12,902 bases of DNA from an uncultured Prevotella sp. GTDB taxonomy: Bacteria > Bacteroidota > Bacteroidia > Bacteroidales > Bacteroidaceae. The notes under the pieces were generated by a model, which saw only the letters and a list, made by a program, of their open reading frames with translations, had not been told where the DNA came from and made no database searches. Location of the stretch: assembly GCA_900557255.1 (NCBI GenBank), contig USSA01000081.1, positions 1 through 12,902 on the forward strand, written 5' to 3'. The position numbers and the translations under genes were made by a program. Within the stretch, counting starts at the first letter, position 1. Every line of letters starts with the position of its first letter. Shown here in pieces: positions 7,701-12,543 of the stretch.

Positions 7701-7804
7701 TAGAGGAGACGCAATATGTCCGTCATGTGCGCTTTGAGCACCCGATGAGAATTCTGATGGATGGAAAGAAGCAGGAAGGAGCCGTCTTGATTCCGAAGGA
7801 ATGA
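4763..7804 (+). CDS. Large REC-like/REC-like/PEP-synthase-type ATP-grasp protein
   Basis: A cytosolic protein of 1013 residues whose product names in databases usually read PEP/pyruvate-binding domain protein; its reaction is unknown. Residues 30-140 resemble a receiver domain (VLIVANPYDAFML) but lack the phospho-acceptor Asp. Residues 173-330 form a second receiver-like domain with the acidic pair in LLVED (Glu179, Asp180), a candidate acceptor Asp249 in GVISDARFP and Lys326. The ATP-grasp (PPDK N-terminal) domain runs about 450-825: glycine loop GEGSLGGKGRGL, RSPIAIRSSSLLEDA, and the closing YLLQIRPI. No phosphohistidine swivelling domain or PEP-binding barrel follows; instead a C-terminal domain of about 190 residues holds GPGRWGSSDHYLGVPV (901-916) and SQGTHFFQNLTSF. 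The frame also extends to an ATG at 4700, but the promoter at 4735 argues against it. Monocistronic. Confidence 0.9.
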   Translation: MENNIPQEWNKFYLKDVSFVNLMMRRIYNVLIVANPYDAFMLEDDGRIEEKIYNEYMELGLRYPPTFTQVSTTEEAAAVLRSTVIDLVICMPGNADNDAFDVARDIKGKFPNIHCVVLTPFSHGITKRMQNEDLSIFDYVFCWLGNTNLILSIIKLIEDKMNLEHDIQEAGVQMILLVEDSIRFYSSILPNLYNYILEQSKNFSKEALNRHAATMRMRGRPKVVLARTYEEAQKLYDKYSDNTLGVISDARFPLKSAAKAFGNEVMPEEEPKHRTDTFGREKCPDAGLLLFRYIRKNDPFVPLIIESSESENRAKAEAEGFRFVDKNSKKMSVDLRRLMEEHMGFGDFIFRDPKTHEEIMRIHSLKELQDNIFNIPNDSMLYHISRNHMSRWLCARAIFPVSAFLKHVTWEKLQDVDAHRQIIFDAIVQYRHMKNIGVVAVFDRMKFDKYAHFARIGEGSLGGKGRGLAFLDNVIKRHPEFNQYENATVQIPKTVVLCTDIFDEFMMSNNLYPIALSGASDDEILKHFLHAQLPDSLIADFFTFFEATRSPIAIRSSSLLEDAHYQPFAGIYSTYMIPYLEDKYQMLQMLACAIKGVYASVFYRDSKAYMTATSNVIDQEKMAVILQQVVGKDYGTRFYPTMSGVLRSLNYYPIGDEEAEEGIASLALGLGKYIVDGGQTLRVCPYHPNQVLQTSETEMALRDTQTQFYALDMKHVGNDFKVDDGFNILKLRVKDAVEDQSLTYIASTFDPYDQVINDGVYENGRKLITFSSVLQHGVVPLPEILQMSMKYGAGAMRRPVEIEFACNINNDRTCEFYLLQIRPIVDAKEMLDEDVKAIPDSDCLLRSHNSLGHGISEDVVDVVYVKYDDHFSAMNNFYVADDIERINRKFLADGKNYVLIGPGRWGSSDHYLGVPVKWPHISAARVIVEVALKNYNIDPSQGTHFFQNLTSFGVGYFTVDTNTGEGGFVNKEILDAMPAVEETQYVRHVRFEHPMRILMDGKKQEGAVLIPKE

Positions 7805-7883
7805 CGGGAAGAGTTGTCTCTGAATAGACATCAGAAACGTTCTATTTCTAGTTAAAGATGTATTTACAGTAGAATAAAATCTT

Positions 7884-7967
7884 CGTTCATCGACGTTGAA
7901 TGTCCGTTCAGTGACGTTGAACCGCCGTTCAAAGACGTTGAACCGCCGTTCAATGTCTTTGAACGGA
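7884..7967. repeat. Tandem 21-bp repeat, four units
   Basis: Four contiguous 21-base units begin at 7884, 7905, 7926 and 7947. The core is CGTTCANNGACGTTGAACNGC; the fourth unit diverges in the middle (TGTCTTTGAACGGA). Each unit is an imperfect inverted repeat (GTTCA...TGAAC). The last forms CCGTTCAA (7946-7953) with TTGAACGG (7959-7966), an eight-bp hairpin with no T-tract, so not an ordinary terminator. This fills much of the 279-bp gap between the ATP-grasp gene and the transporter; the rest (7805-7883) shows only a weak TGTCT/AGACA inverted repeat at 7815-7830. Confidence 0.92.
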
Positions 7968-8028
7968 GATTTCATCTAGCAGTAAAGACAATTTTATTTG
8001 ATATAAACAACAAATAATACTGGGAAAG

Positions 8029-8060
8029 TTTGGAATTTCCATCGAAAAGCCTTACCTTTG
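8029..8060 (+). promoter_or_regulatory. Promoter of the sugar transporter gene
   Basis: TTTG at 8029-8032 and TACCTTTG at 8053-8060 are separated by 20 bases, a close match to the Bacteroidetes housekeeping consensus. Transcription would start near 8067, giving a short leader before the ATG at 8084. Confidence 0.85.
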
Positions 8061-8083
8061 TTCCCATCTAAAATGAATGCCTT

Positions 8084-9310
8084 ATGAAAATGTTAACAGA
8101 ACAACAGACAGAAACAAATCAGACAACCGACAGGAGATATCTTGTCCCGTTCATTCTCATTACGTCGCTCTTCTTTTTGTGGGGCTTCGCTCGTGCCATT
8201 CTGGATGTGCTCAACAAGCACTTCCAGAATGCGCTGCACATCAGTATTACTCATTCCGCCCTTATTCAGGTTACCACCTATCTGGGTTATTTCCTGATGG
8301 CAATACCTGCTGGCTTCTTTATCAACCGGTATGGTTATCGCCGTGGAGTAGTCTTCGGTCTGCTCCTCTTTGGTATTGGCGCCTTGCTCTTTATCCCGGG
8401 TGCCGCGGTGGGCAGTTTCTCTGCATTCCTGCTCTGCCTTTTCATTATCGGGTGCGGTTTGGTGTTCCTGGAAACAGCTGCCAATCCCTATGTTACCGAA
8501 CTGGGTGCCAAGGAAACAGCTACCAGCCGACTGAACTTATCGCAGTCGTTTAATGGATTGGGTGGCATTTTCGCCACACTTTGCATCGGTCAGTTCCTGT
8601 TTAATCAGACCGAAGAGGGCGGCAATGTGGTGGTGCCTTATACCATTCTGGGTATTCTGGTTTTGGTGATAGCTCTGGTTTTCTCGCGTGTAGATTTACC
8701 GGAAATCAGTCATGTGGCAACAGCAGAAGATGAGGCAGCCGGTTCTAATATCAGCAAACTCTTTTCCCATCACAAGATGTTTGTGTTTGGACTTCTGGCT
8801 TTGCTGAGCTATGAAGTGGCAGAGATTTCAATCAATTCCTACTTCATCAATTTCGTTACGGGCATGAAATGGATGGACGACCGCACGGCTTCCGTAGCCC
8901 TGACTTGTGCGCTGGCATTCTTTATGGTAGGCAGATTCCTCGGTTCCTGGATTATGCGCCGAATCAAGGCAACAACGATGTTGCTGATCTGCGCTGTGGG
9001 GTGTGTTGTCTGTATACTTTTAGTCCTGTCGAATCTGGGTAAGCTGTCGCTGGTAGCCCTGCTTTGCAACTATATGTTCGAGGCCATCATGTTCCCTACC
9101 ATCTTCAGTATCGCCCTCACGGGTTTGGGCAATCTTACCAAGACAGCCTCTTCGCTTCTGATGATGACGCCAATCGGAGGTTGCGGTTTCCTGTTGATGG
9201 GACTCATCGCCGACCGTACTCATTTCACGCTTCCTTTCCTGGTACCGCTCGTAGGATTTGCCATCGTTCTGGCTTATGCGGCTCGTGAATATAAACTTGC
9301 CAAGAAGTAA
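8084..9310 (+). CDS. MFS sugar/H+ symporter, FucP/GluP-like (FHS family)
   Basis: A 12-helix inner-membrane permease of 408 residues, the normal size for fucose/galactose/glucose:H+ symporters. A hydrophilic N-terminus of about 20 residues precedes helix 1 (FILITSLFFLWGFARAILD). Asp41 in helix 1 and Glu130 in CGLVFLETAANPYVTELG align with Asp46 and Glu135 of E. coli FucP, the residues tied to proton coupling. QSFNGLGG (154-161) is a further family mark. FucP's paired Asn before the helix-1 Asp are replaced (ARAILD), so the sugar may differ; glucose, galactose, fructose or fucose cannot be told apart. The start at 8084 suits the promoter just upstream. Its own promoter and a 262-bp gap to the aldolase gene argue for separate transcription, though both serve sugar catabolism. 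Confidence 0.93.
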   Translation: MKMLTEQQTETNQTTDRRYLVPFILITSLFFLWGFARAILDVLNKHFQNALHISITHSALIQVTTYLGYFLMAIPAGFFINRYGYRRGVVFGLLLFGIGALLFIPGAAVGSFSAFLLCLFIIGCGLVFLETAANPYVTELGAKETATSRLNLSQSFNGLGGIFATLCIGQFLFNQTEEGGNVVVPYTILGILVLVIALVFSRVDLPEISHVATAEDEAAGSNISKLFSHHKMFVFGLLALLSYEVAEISINSYFINFVTGMKWMDDRTASVALTCALAFFMVGRFLGSWIMRRIKATTMLLICAVGCVVCILLVLSNLGKLSLVALLCNYMFEAIMFPTIFSIALTGLGNLTKTASSLLMMTPIGGCGFLLMGLIADRTHFTLPFLVPLVGFAIVLAYAAREYKLAKK

Positions 9311-9351
9311 CTGGCGGTTGGGCAGAAAGATGTAAATATAAAGATGTTAAA

Positions 9352-9371
9352 TTGCTAACTGCGTTTAGCAA
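9352..9371. repeat. Short inverted repeat after the transporter gene
   Basis: TTGCTAA (9352-9358) and TTAGCAA (9365-9371) form a seven-bp perfect inverted repeat around CTGCGT. No T-tract follows on the plus strand, so it is not a convincing terminator. It may be an operator or an mRNA 3' stabilising hairpin; nothing more can be said. Confidence 0.45.
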
Positions 9372-9449
9372 AACCTTTGTGGTTAGTAGGGTACAGGTGC
9401 AGAATTAACTTTTTTAACTCGATTGCAACACGAAAAATCGAATTATCAT

Positions 9450-9480
9450 TTTGTTGTCTCAAAAGAAAAAGGTAAATTTG
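9450..9480 (+). promoter_or_regulatory. Promoter of the class II aldolase gene
   Basis: TTTG (9450-9453), 19 bases, then TAAATTTG (9473-9480) is a near-ideal Bacteroidetes promoter. Transcription from about 9487 gives an AT-rich leader of about 85 nt without a Shine-Dalgarno sequence, a form typical of highly expressed genes in this phylum. Confidence 0.88.
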
Positions 9481-9572
9481 CACTCGGTAAGGAAAGAGCC
9501 CCATAAGTTCTACACCTTATTATATATAAGAAAGAAAAGAATGTTTCATTAAACAATAAATTAAGTAAAATT

Positions 9573-10586
9573 ATGGCAGTAGATTACAAGAAAATCGGTC
9601 TTGTGAACACTAAGGAGATGTTCGCAAGAGCTATCAAGGGCGGTTGGGCCGTTCCTGCTTTCAACTTCAACAACTTGGAGCAGCTCCAGGCTATCATCCA
9701 GGCTTCTTCAAATTTGAAGTCACCAGTTATCCTTCAGGTATCTAAGGGTGCTCGCAAGTATGCTAACCCTACTTTGCTCCGTTACTTGGCAGAGGGTGCT
9801 GTAGAGTACGCTAAGGAGTTGGGTTGCAACCATCCTGAGATCGTTCTCCACCTCGATCACGGTGATAGCTTCGAGACATGTAAGAGCTGTGTAGATTTCG
9901 GCTTCTCTTCAGTAATGATCGACGGTTCTGCTCTTCCATACGAGGAGAACATCGCTTTGACAAAGAAGGTTGTTGACTACGCTCATCAGTTCGGTGTAAC
10001 TGTAGAGGGTGAGCTCGGTGTCCTCGCTGGTGTAGAGGATGACGTAGTAGCTGAGGAGTCTCACTATACAAAGCCTGAGGAGGTTGTAGATTTCGCTACA
10101 CGTACAGGTGTTGATTCATTGGCTATCTCTATCGGTACTTCTCACGGTGCTTACAAGTTCAAGCCAGAGCAGTGCACACGTGACCCTAAGACTGGTCACC
10201 TCGTTCCTCCTCCATTGGCATTCGACGTATTGGCAGCAGTTGAGAAGCAGCTTCCTGGTTTCCCTATCGTTCTCCACGGTTCTTCTTCAGTTCCTCAGGA
10301 GTATGTTGATATCATCAACAAGTACGGTGGCAAGTTGCCAGATGCAGTTGGTATCCCAGAGGAGCAGTTGACTAAGGCTTCTGAGAGCGCAGTTTGCAAG
10401 ATTAATATCGACTCTGATTCTCGTCTTGCTTTCACAGCTGGTGTTCGTGAGACATTGGCTCTTCACCCAGAGTACTTCGACCCACGTCAGTACTGCGGTA
10501 AGGCTCGTGAGTACATGGTTGACCTCTATAGCCACAAGATCAAGGATGTTCTTCATTCTGATAACAAGTTGGCTAACCTCGACTAA
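9573..10586 (+). CDS. fba: Class II fructose-bisphosphate aldolase
   Basis: This zinc enzyme splits fructose-1,6-bisphosphate into glyceraldehyde-3-phosphate and dihydroxyacetone phosphate in glycolysis, and runs in reverse for gluconeogenesis. The 337-residue product opens with the substrate region VPAFNFNNLEQLQAI. HLDHGDSFE places the catalytic Asp95 and zinc ligand His96; the other ligands are His191 in IGTSHGAYKF and His235 in PIVLHGSSSVP. Phosphate-binding residues lie in that Gly-Ser-Ser stretch and in INIDSDSR (277-284). The insertion between the two histidine blocks (PEQCTRDPKTGHLVPPPL) suits the longer class IIB type. Codons are strongly biased to GGT, CGT, AAG and GAG, consistent with abundant expression. 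It has its own strong promoter and terminator, so it is monocistronic. Confidence 0.98.
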   Translation: MAVDYKKIGLVNTKEMFARAIKGGWAVPAFNFNNLEQLQAIIQASSNLKSPVILQVSKGARKYANPTLLRYLAEGAVEYAKELGCNHPEIVLHLDHGDSFETCKSCVDFGFSSVMIDGSALPYEENIALTKKVVDYAHQFGVTVEGELGVLAGVEDDVVAEESHYTKPEEVVDFATRTGVDSLAISIGTSHGAYKFKPEQCTRDPKTGHLVPPPLAFDVLAAVEKQLPGFPIVLHGSSSVPQEYVDIINKYGGKLPDAVGIPEEQLTKASESAVCKINIDSDSRLAFTAGVRETLALHPEYFDPRQYCGKAREYMVDLYSHKIKDVLHSDNKLANLD

Positions 10587-10614
10587 TCTTCGAGATTTTA
10601 CAACACAAGATATG

Positions 10615-10645
10615 AGCGGGAATCCTTCGGGGTTTCCGCTTTTTT
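10615..10645 (+). terminator. Rho-independent terminator of the aldolase gene
   Basis: AGCGGGAATCC (10615-10625) pairs with GGGTTTCCGCT (10630-10640), 11 bp including two G-U wobbles, closed by a stable TTCG tetraloop and followed by six T (10640-10645). It starts 28 bp after the fba stop codon. Confidence 0.95.
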
Positions 10646-10650
10646 AATGC

Positions 10651-10760
10651 CCTTTTCTTTCATCACTCTTTCGCTTTTCTTTCATCACTTTTTCGCTTTT
10701 CTTTCGTCACTCTTTCCCTTTTCTTTCATCACTTTTTCGCTTTTCTTTCGTCTTTCTTTC
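10651..10760. repeat. Tandem 22-bp pyrimidine-rich repeat, five units
   Basis: Five contiguous 22-base units start at 10651, 10673, 10695, 10717 and 10739, with consensus GCTTTTCTTTCATCACTTTTTC cut here to its core TTTTCTTTCRTCACTYTTTC. Units differ by a C/T or A/G at a few positions, and the last has TCTTT in place of TCACT. Nearly all bases on the plus strand are pyrimidines (about 19 of 22 per unit). It has no open frame of interest, since 22 is not a multiple of three. Confidence 0.95.
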
Positions 10761-10787
10761 ATTTTGTTATGTAATAGAATGGCTGTG

Positions 10788-10840
10788 TACGTAAACGTTT
10801 TGTTTCTTTACATAAATTAACTTAAAACGTTTGGAACGTA
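10788..10840. promoter_or_regulatory. Paired AAACGTTT palindromes, candidate LacI-family operators
   Basis: Two perfect octamer palindromes AAACGTTT lie at 10793-10800 and 10825-10832, 32 bp centre to centre, about three helical turns. The flanks extend the symmetry: TACGTAAACGTTTT (10788-10801) is matched in inverted orientation by AAAACGTTTGGAACGTA (10824-10840) apart from a three-base insertion. Palindromes with a central CG and an AAACGTTT core resemble LacI/GalR-family operators such as the PurR box. The second copy overlaps the TTTG -33 element at 10830-10833, so binding there would be expected to repress. The regulator is not encoded in this window. Confidence 0.55.
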
Positions 10841-10861
10841 TTACTTTTTTCTCTACATTTG
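10830..10861 (+). promoter_or_regulatory. Promoter upstream of the small lipoprotein gene
   Basis: TTTG (10830-10833), 20 bases, then TACATTTG (10854-10861) matches the Bacteroidetes promoter pattern well. Transcription should begin about 10868, so the mRNA would have an unusually long leader of about 170 nt before the ATG at 11040. Confidence 0.82.
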
Positions 10862-10867
10862 CAGTCG

Positions 10868-11039
10868 AATAAATGAAAGAAGTACATTTTATATTCTTGC
10901 ATATCATTTGTATATTGTAAAAGATGATTTAGGCCGAAAGGTTATTATTGGAAGTCTTCCTAAGTTCTGCAACAGGGCAGATGCTTGTAAGAGGAGACCA
11001 GGTTTAAATGATTGAATAACAATTAGTAAATGATAAAAT
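10868..11039 (+). promoter_or_regulatory. Long 5' leader with possible hairpins and a 15-codon ORF
   Basis: The stretch between the predicted transcription start and the lipoprotein ATG is long and less AT-rich in its middle than typical leaders. Local hairpins are GGAA/TTCC within GGAAGTCTTCC and TCTGC/GCAGA around AACAGG, with GCCGAAAGGT as a possible GNRA-capped stem just before them; TTAGG and CCTAA can enclose the first part. A small frame at 10873-10920 encodes MKEVHFIFLHIICIL and starts only a few bases after the predicted transcription start. No known riboswitch class was recognised, and no terminator lies inside. It may be a structured regulatory leader, or an independent small RNA; both are inference. 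Confidence 0.35.
11011..11036. repeat. Upstream copy of an AT-rich direct repeat flanking the small lipoprotein gene
   Basis: ATTGAATAACAAT followed by TAGTAAATGATAA (11024-11036) ends three bases before the ATG at 11040. The 13-base TAGTAAATGATAA recurs exactly at 11648-11660 beyond the gene, and ATTGAATAA recurs at 11625-11633. Confidence 0.6.
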
Positions 11040-11528
11040 ATGAAAAAGTTATTTGGAATGGTCATCGCAAGTATGATGGCATTGGGTTTAGTAAGCTGCA
11101 GTGCAGCTGACGATGATTTGACGGGCGATACAACAACTCGCGTCAACACCGTTACAACAAAGTCTAACTTCTCACTGCTCAGTTATTCACAGACAACCGG
11201 TGCTGAGGTAAATGAAACCTCTAACATCAATGGTGAGAACAACGAGAAGCTGGTATGCAAGGTTCTTTCTGGTGGTCAGTTGCAGTTGACTCACAAGAAT
11301 GTAATCTTCGATGAGGACACAAACATCAAGTTTGCTACTCAGATGGTTGGCAACAAAATAATCATTACTGAGACAGGCAATTATGGCAAGTCTGGTAAGT
11401 TTGGTTATTACACACTTGTTGCGAAGGTAGGTATAGTGAAGGATGGTGACTATGTAATCGTGGTAAAGCGTAACGATCATACTCGTGAAGAGTTCAATAT
11501 GCATTACGACTCTTCTAAGGCGAAATAA
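11040..11528 (+). CDS. Small lipoprotein of unknown function
   Basis: A 162-residue exported protein that I do not recognise. The N-terminus is a typical lipoprotein signal (KKLFGMVIASMMALGLVSC) with lipobox LVSC and Cys20. After it comes an acidic and Thr-rich linker (SAADDDLTGDTTTRVNT), then about 120 residues with alternating polar and hydrophobic residues that suggest a single small beta-rich domain (KLVCKVLSGGQLQLTHKN, KIIITETGNYGKSGKFGYY, DYVIVVKRNDHTREEFNM). No catalytic motif is visible. The ATG at 11040 gives the expected signal peptide; there is no Shine-Dalgarno sequence. It is alone downstream of a promoter with operator-like palindromes and a long leader, so it appears tightly regulated. 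It converges with the DUF5106 gene. Confidence 0.8.
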   Translation: MKKLFGMVIASMMALGLVSCSAADDDLTGDTTTRVNTVTTKSNFSLLSYSQTTGAEVNETSNINGENNEKLVCKVLSGGQLQLTHKNVIFDEDTNIKFATQMVGNKIIITETGNYGKSGKFGYYTLVAKVGIVKDGDYVIVVKRNDHTREEFNMHYDSSKAK

Positions 11529-11605
11529 GATAGAATAATGCAATACCTTATGATTACGACTCAATATAATATTTCAATATGAATAGAGTAAAAATGATTA
11601 TTTAA

Positions 11606-11660
11606 TGTAATTGAATGAAATGTAATTGAATAATAGTAAATGGTAAATAGTAAATGATAA
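11606..11660. repeat. Downstream AT-rich repeat cluster
   Basis: TGTAATTGAAT occurs at 11606-11616 and 11621-11631, and TAGTAAATG at 11634-11642 and 11648-11656. The segment ATTGAATAA to TAGTAAATGATAA (11625-11660) repeats the sequence found just upstream of the lipoprotein start. The remaining bases between the convergent genes (11529-11605, 11661-11702) hold a second copy of ATTACGACTC (11503-11512 and 11553-11562) and no confident terminator. Confidence 0.6.
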
Positions 11661-11702
11661 TAAGTTGAGCGTCGCTTTGACGACCAGTCTAGTTTTATTT
11701 TA

Positions 11703-12506
11703 TTAATTATTGTTGATTACGCTGATGAGCATTTCCGGCGTACAGTCTTTCAAAACCACTATGTTGCCTTTATCTAATAAGTAAATCGTAGGCATCGCCT
11801 TGATGCTGTATGTAATACTTATTTTATCATCTGCAATGATTCTGAGCATTCTGTATTCAGCAGGAATGGTCTGTTTTTTCAGCCACGCCGTAACCTTGTG
11901 GCAATTCTCGCATTCCGGATCATGGAAGTAGAGTATCACCTTTTCGTTTTGATAGTCAGTCAGTTGATGTATTTTCCCATCTTCCAGTTTGAAGGAGATG
12001 TTGGTAGCCATCGTGCCTGGCAGATTTTTCCGGGCTGCCTTCCATTTGAAGTCGATGCGTTCCTTTTCTGTTTCATCGAAGTAGGGCGACTTCTTCATTT
12101 CTGCCAGGAAGATGCTATACACCCTGTCATTTCTCATCGGCGACTGTGGGTCGTCGAAATAATGTTCTATCAGGCTTTCGAATTTCTCCTTGGCAGGCTT
12201 CTGAGCGTAAGCCTTGGCAGTGAAGGCGCTGATGCCTTTTTGGGCGATTTCATCGTTGAAACGGGCGAGGATATCGATGAAGTTGACGAATCCCTGTTCT
12301 GTAATCTCCTCGTTTTTCAGTTGGGTAGTATCAGTAAACTGATAGTTGTCCCAGTAGTGCTCGCTGAGGTAGGTAGCGCGCTGTTCTACGCTGCGCAGCG
12401 TATCAGGCAGAGCAGGGTAGGGGAATGCATTCTGCGCCTGAATATTCAGGCTGCAGAACATGAGCATGCATGCGATAAGATAAGAGATATGTTTTGCTTT
12501 CATCAT
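11703..12506 (-). CDS. Secreted DUF5106/thioredoxin-like protein
   Basis: A 267-residue periplasmic protein common in Bacteroidales. A signal peptide (about 1-25) ends in NIQAQ with no lipobox. Residues 26-165 are a helical region of the DUF5106 type (RATYLSEHYWDNYQF, then FNDEIAQKGISAFTAKAY, PMRNDRVYSIFLAEMKKSPYF). Residues 168-267 are a thioredoxin-like fold: KVILYFHDPECENCHKV holds the CENC redox motif (Cys199, Cys202), and YSIKAMPTIYLLD holds the conserved cis-proline Pro239. A third cysteine, Cys255, lies near the C-terminus. It probably acts in thiol exchange on exported proteins, perhaps linked to stress or nutrient sensing; the substrate is unknown. ATGs at 12506 and 12503 are both possible starts. 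It lies 37 bp after the nuclease-like gene with no promoter between, so the pair may be cotranscribed. Confidence 0.85.
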   Translation of the reverse strand: MMKAKHISYLIACMLMFCSLNIQAQNAFPYPALPDTLRSVEQRATYLSEHYWDNYQFTDTTQLKNEEITEQGFVNFIDILARFNDEIAQKGISAFTAKAYAQKPAKEKFESLIEHYFDDPQSPMRNDRVYSIFLAEMKKSPYFDETEKERIDFKWKAARKNLPGTMATNISFKLEDGKIHQLTDYQNEKVILYFHDPECENCHKVTAWLKKQTIPAEYRMLRIIADDKISITYSIKAMPTIYLLDKGNIVVLKDCTPEMLISVINNN

Positions 12507-12543
12507 TTTATTATTTGTAGAATCTGTTATTCTTTTCCGAAAA

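Noticed and set aside
7073..7975. 300-codon minus-strand open frame whose first part reads as a seven-residue repeat (ERRFNV-like).
   Set aside because: Most of it lies antisense to the well-supported ATP-grasp gene, and its start is simply the 21-bp DNA repeat read in frame. No signal peptide, family motif or promoter supports it.
7073..7975. Possible CRISPR-like reading of the 21-bp array within this stretch.
   Set aside because: Units are contiguous with no unique spacers, and no cas genes are nearby.
8077..8553. 158-codon plus-strand frame starting just before the transporter ATG.
   Set aside because: It is an out-of-frame shadow of the transporter, with a Cys/Trp-rich translation and no recognisable domain.
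9415..9445. TCGATT/AATCGA inverted repeat upstream of the aldolase promoter.
   Set aside because: Six-base arms in AT-rich DNA with no second copy; not distinguishable from chance.
10904..11149. Minus-strand 81-codon frame across the leader and lipoprotein start.
   Set aside because: It overlaps the signal peptide of a convincing gene, and no minus-strand promoter was seen. The odd composition is better explained by a conserved leader.
11669..11700. Possible terminator between the converging genes: GTCG/CGAC with a T-rich stretch.
   Set aside because: The stem is only four base pairs, and seven bases separate it from the broken T-run; too weak to call.
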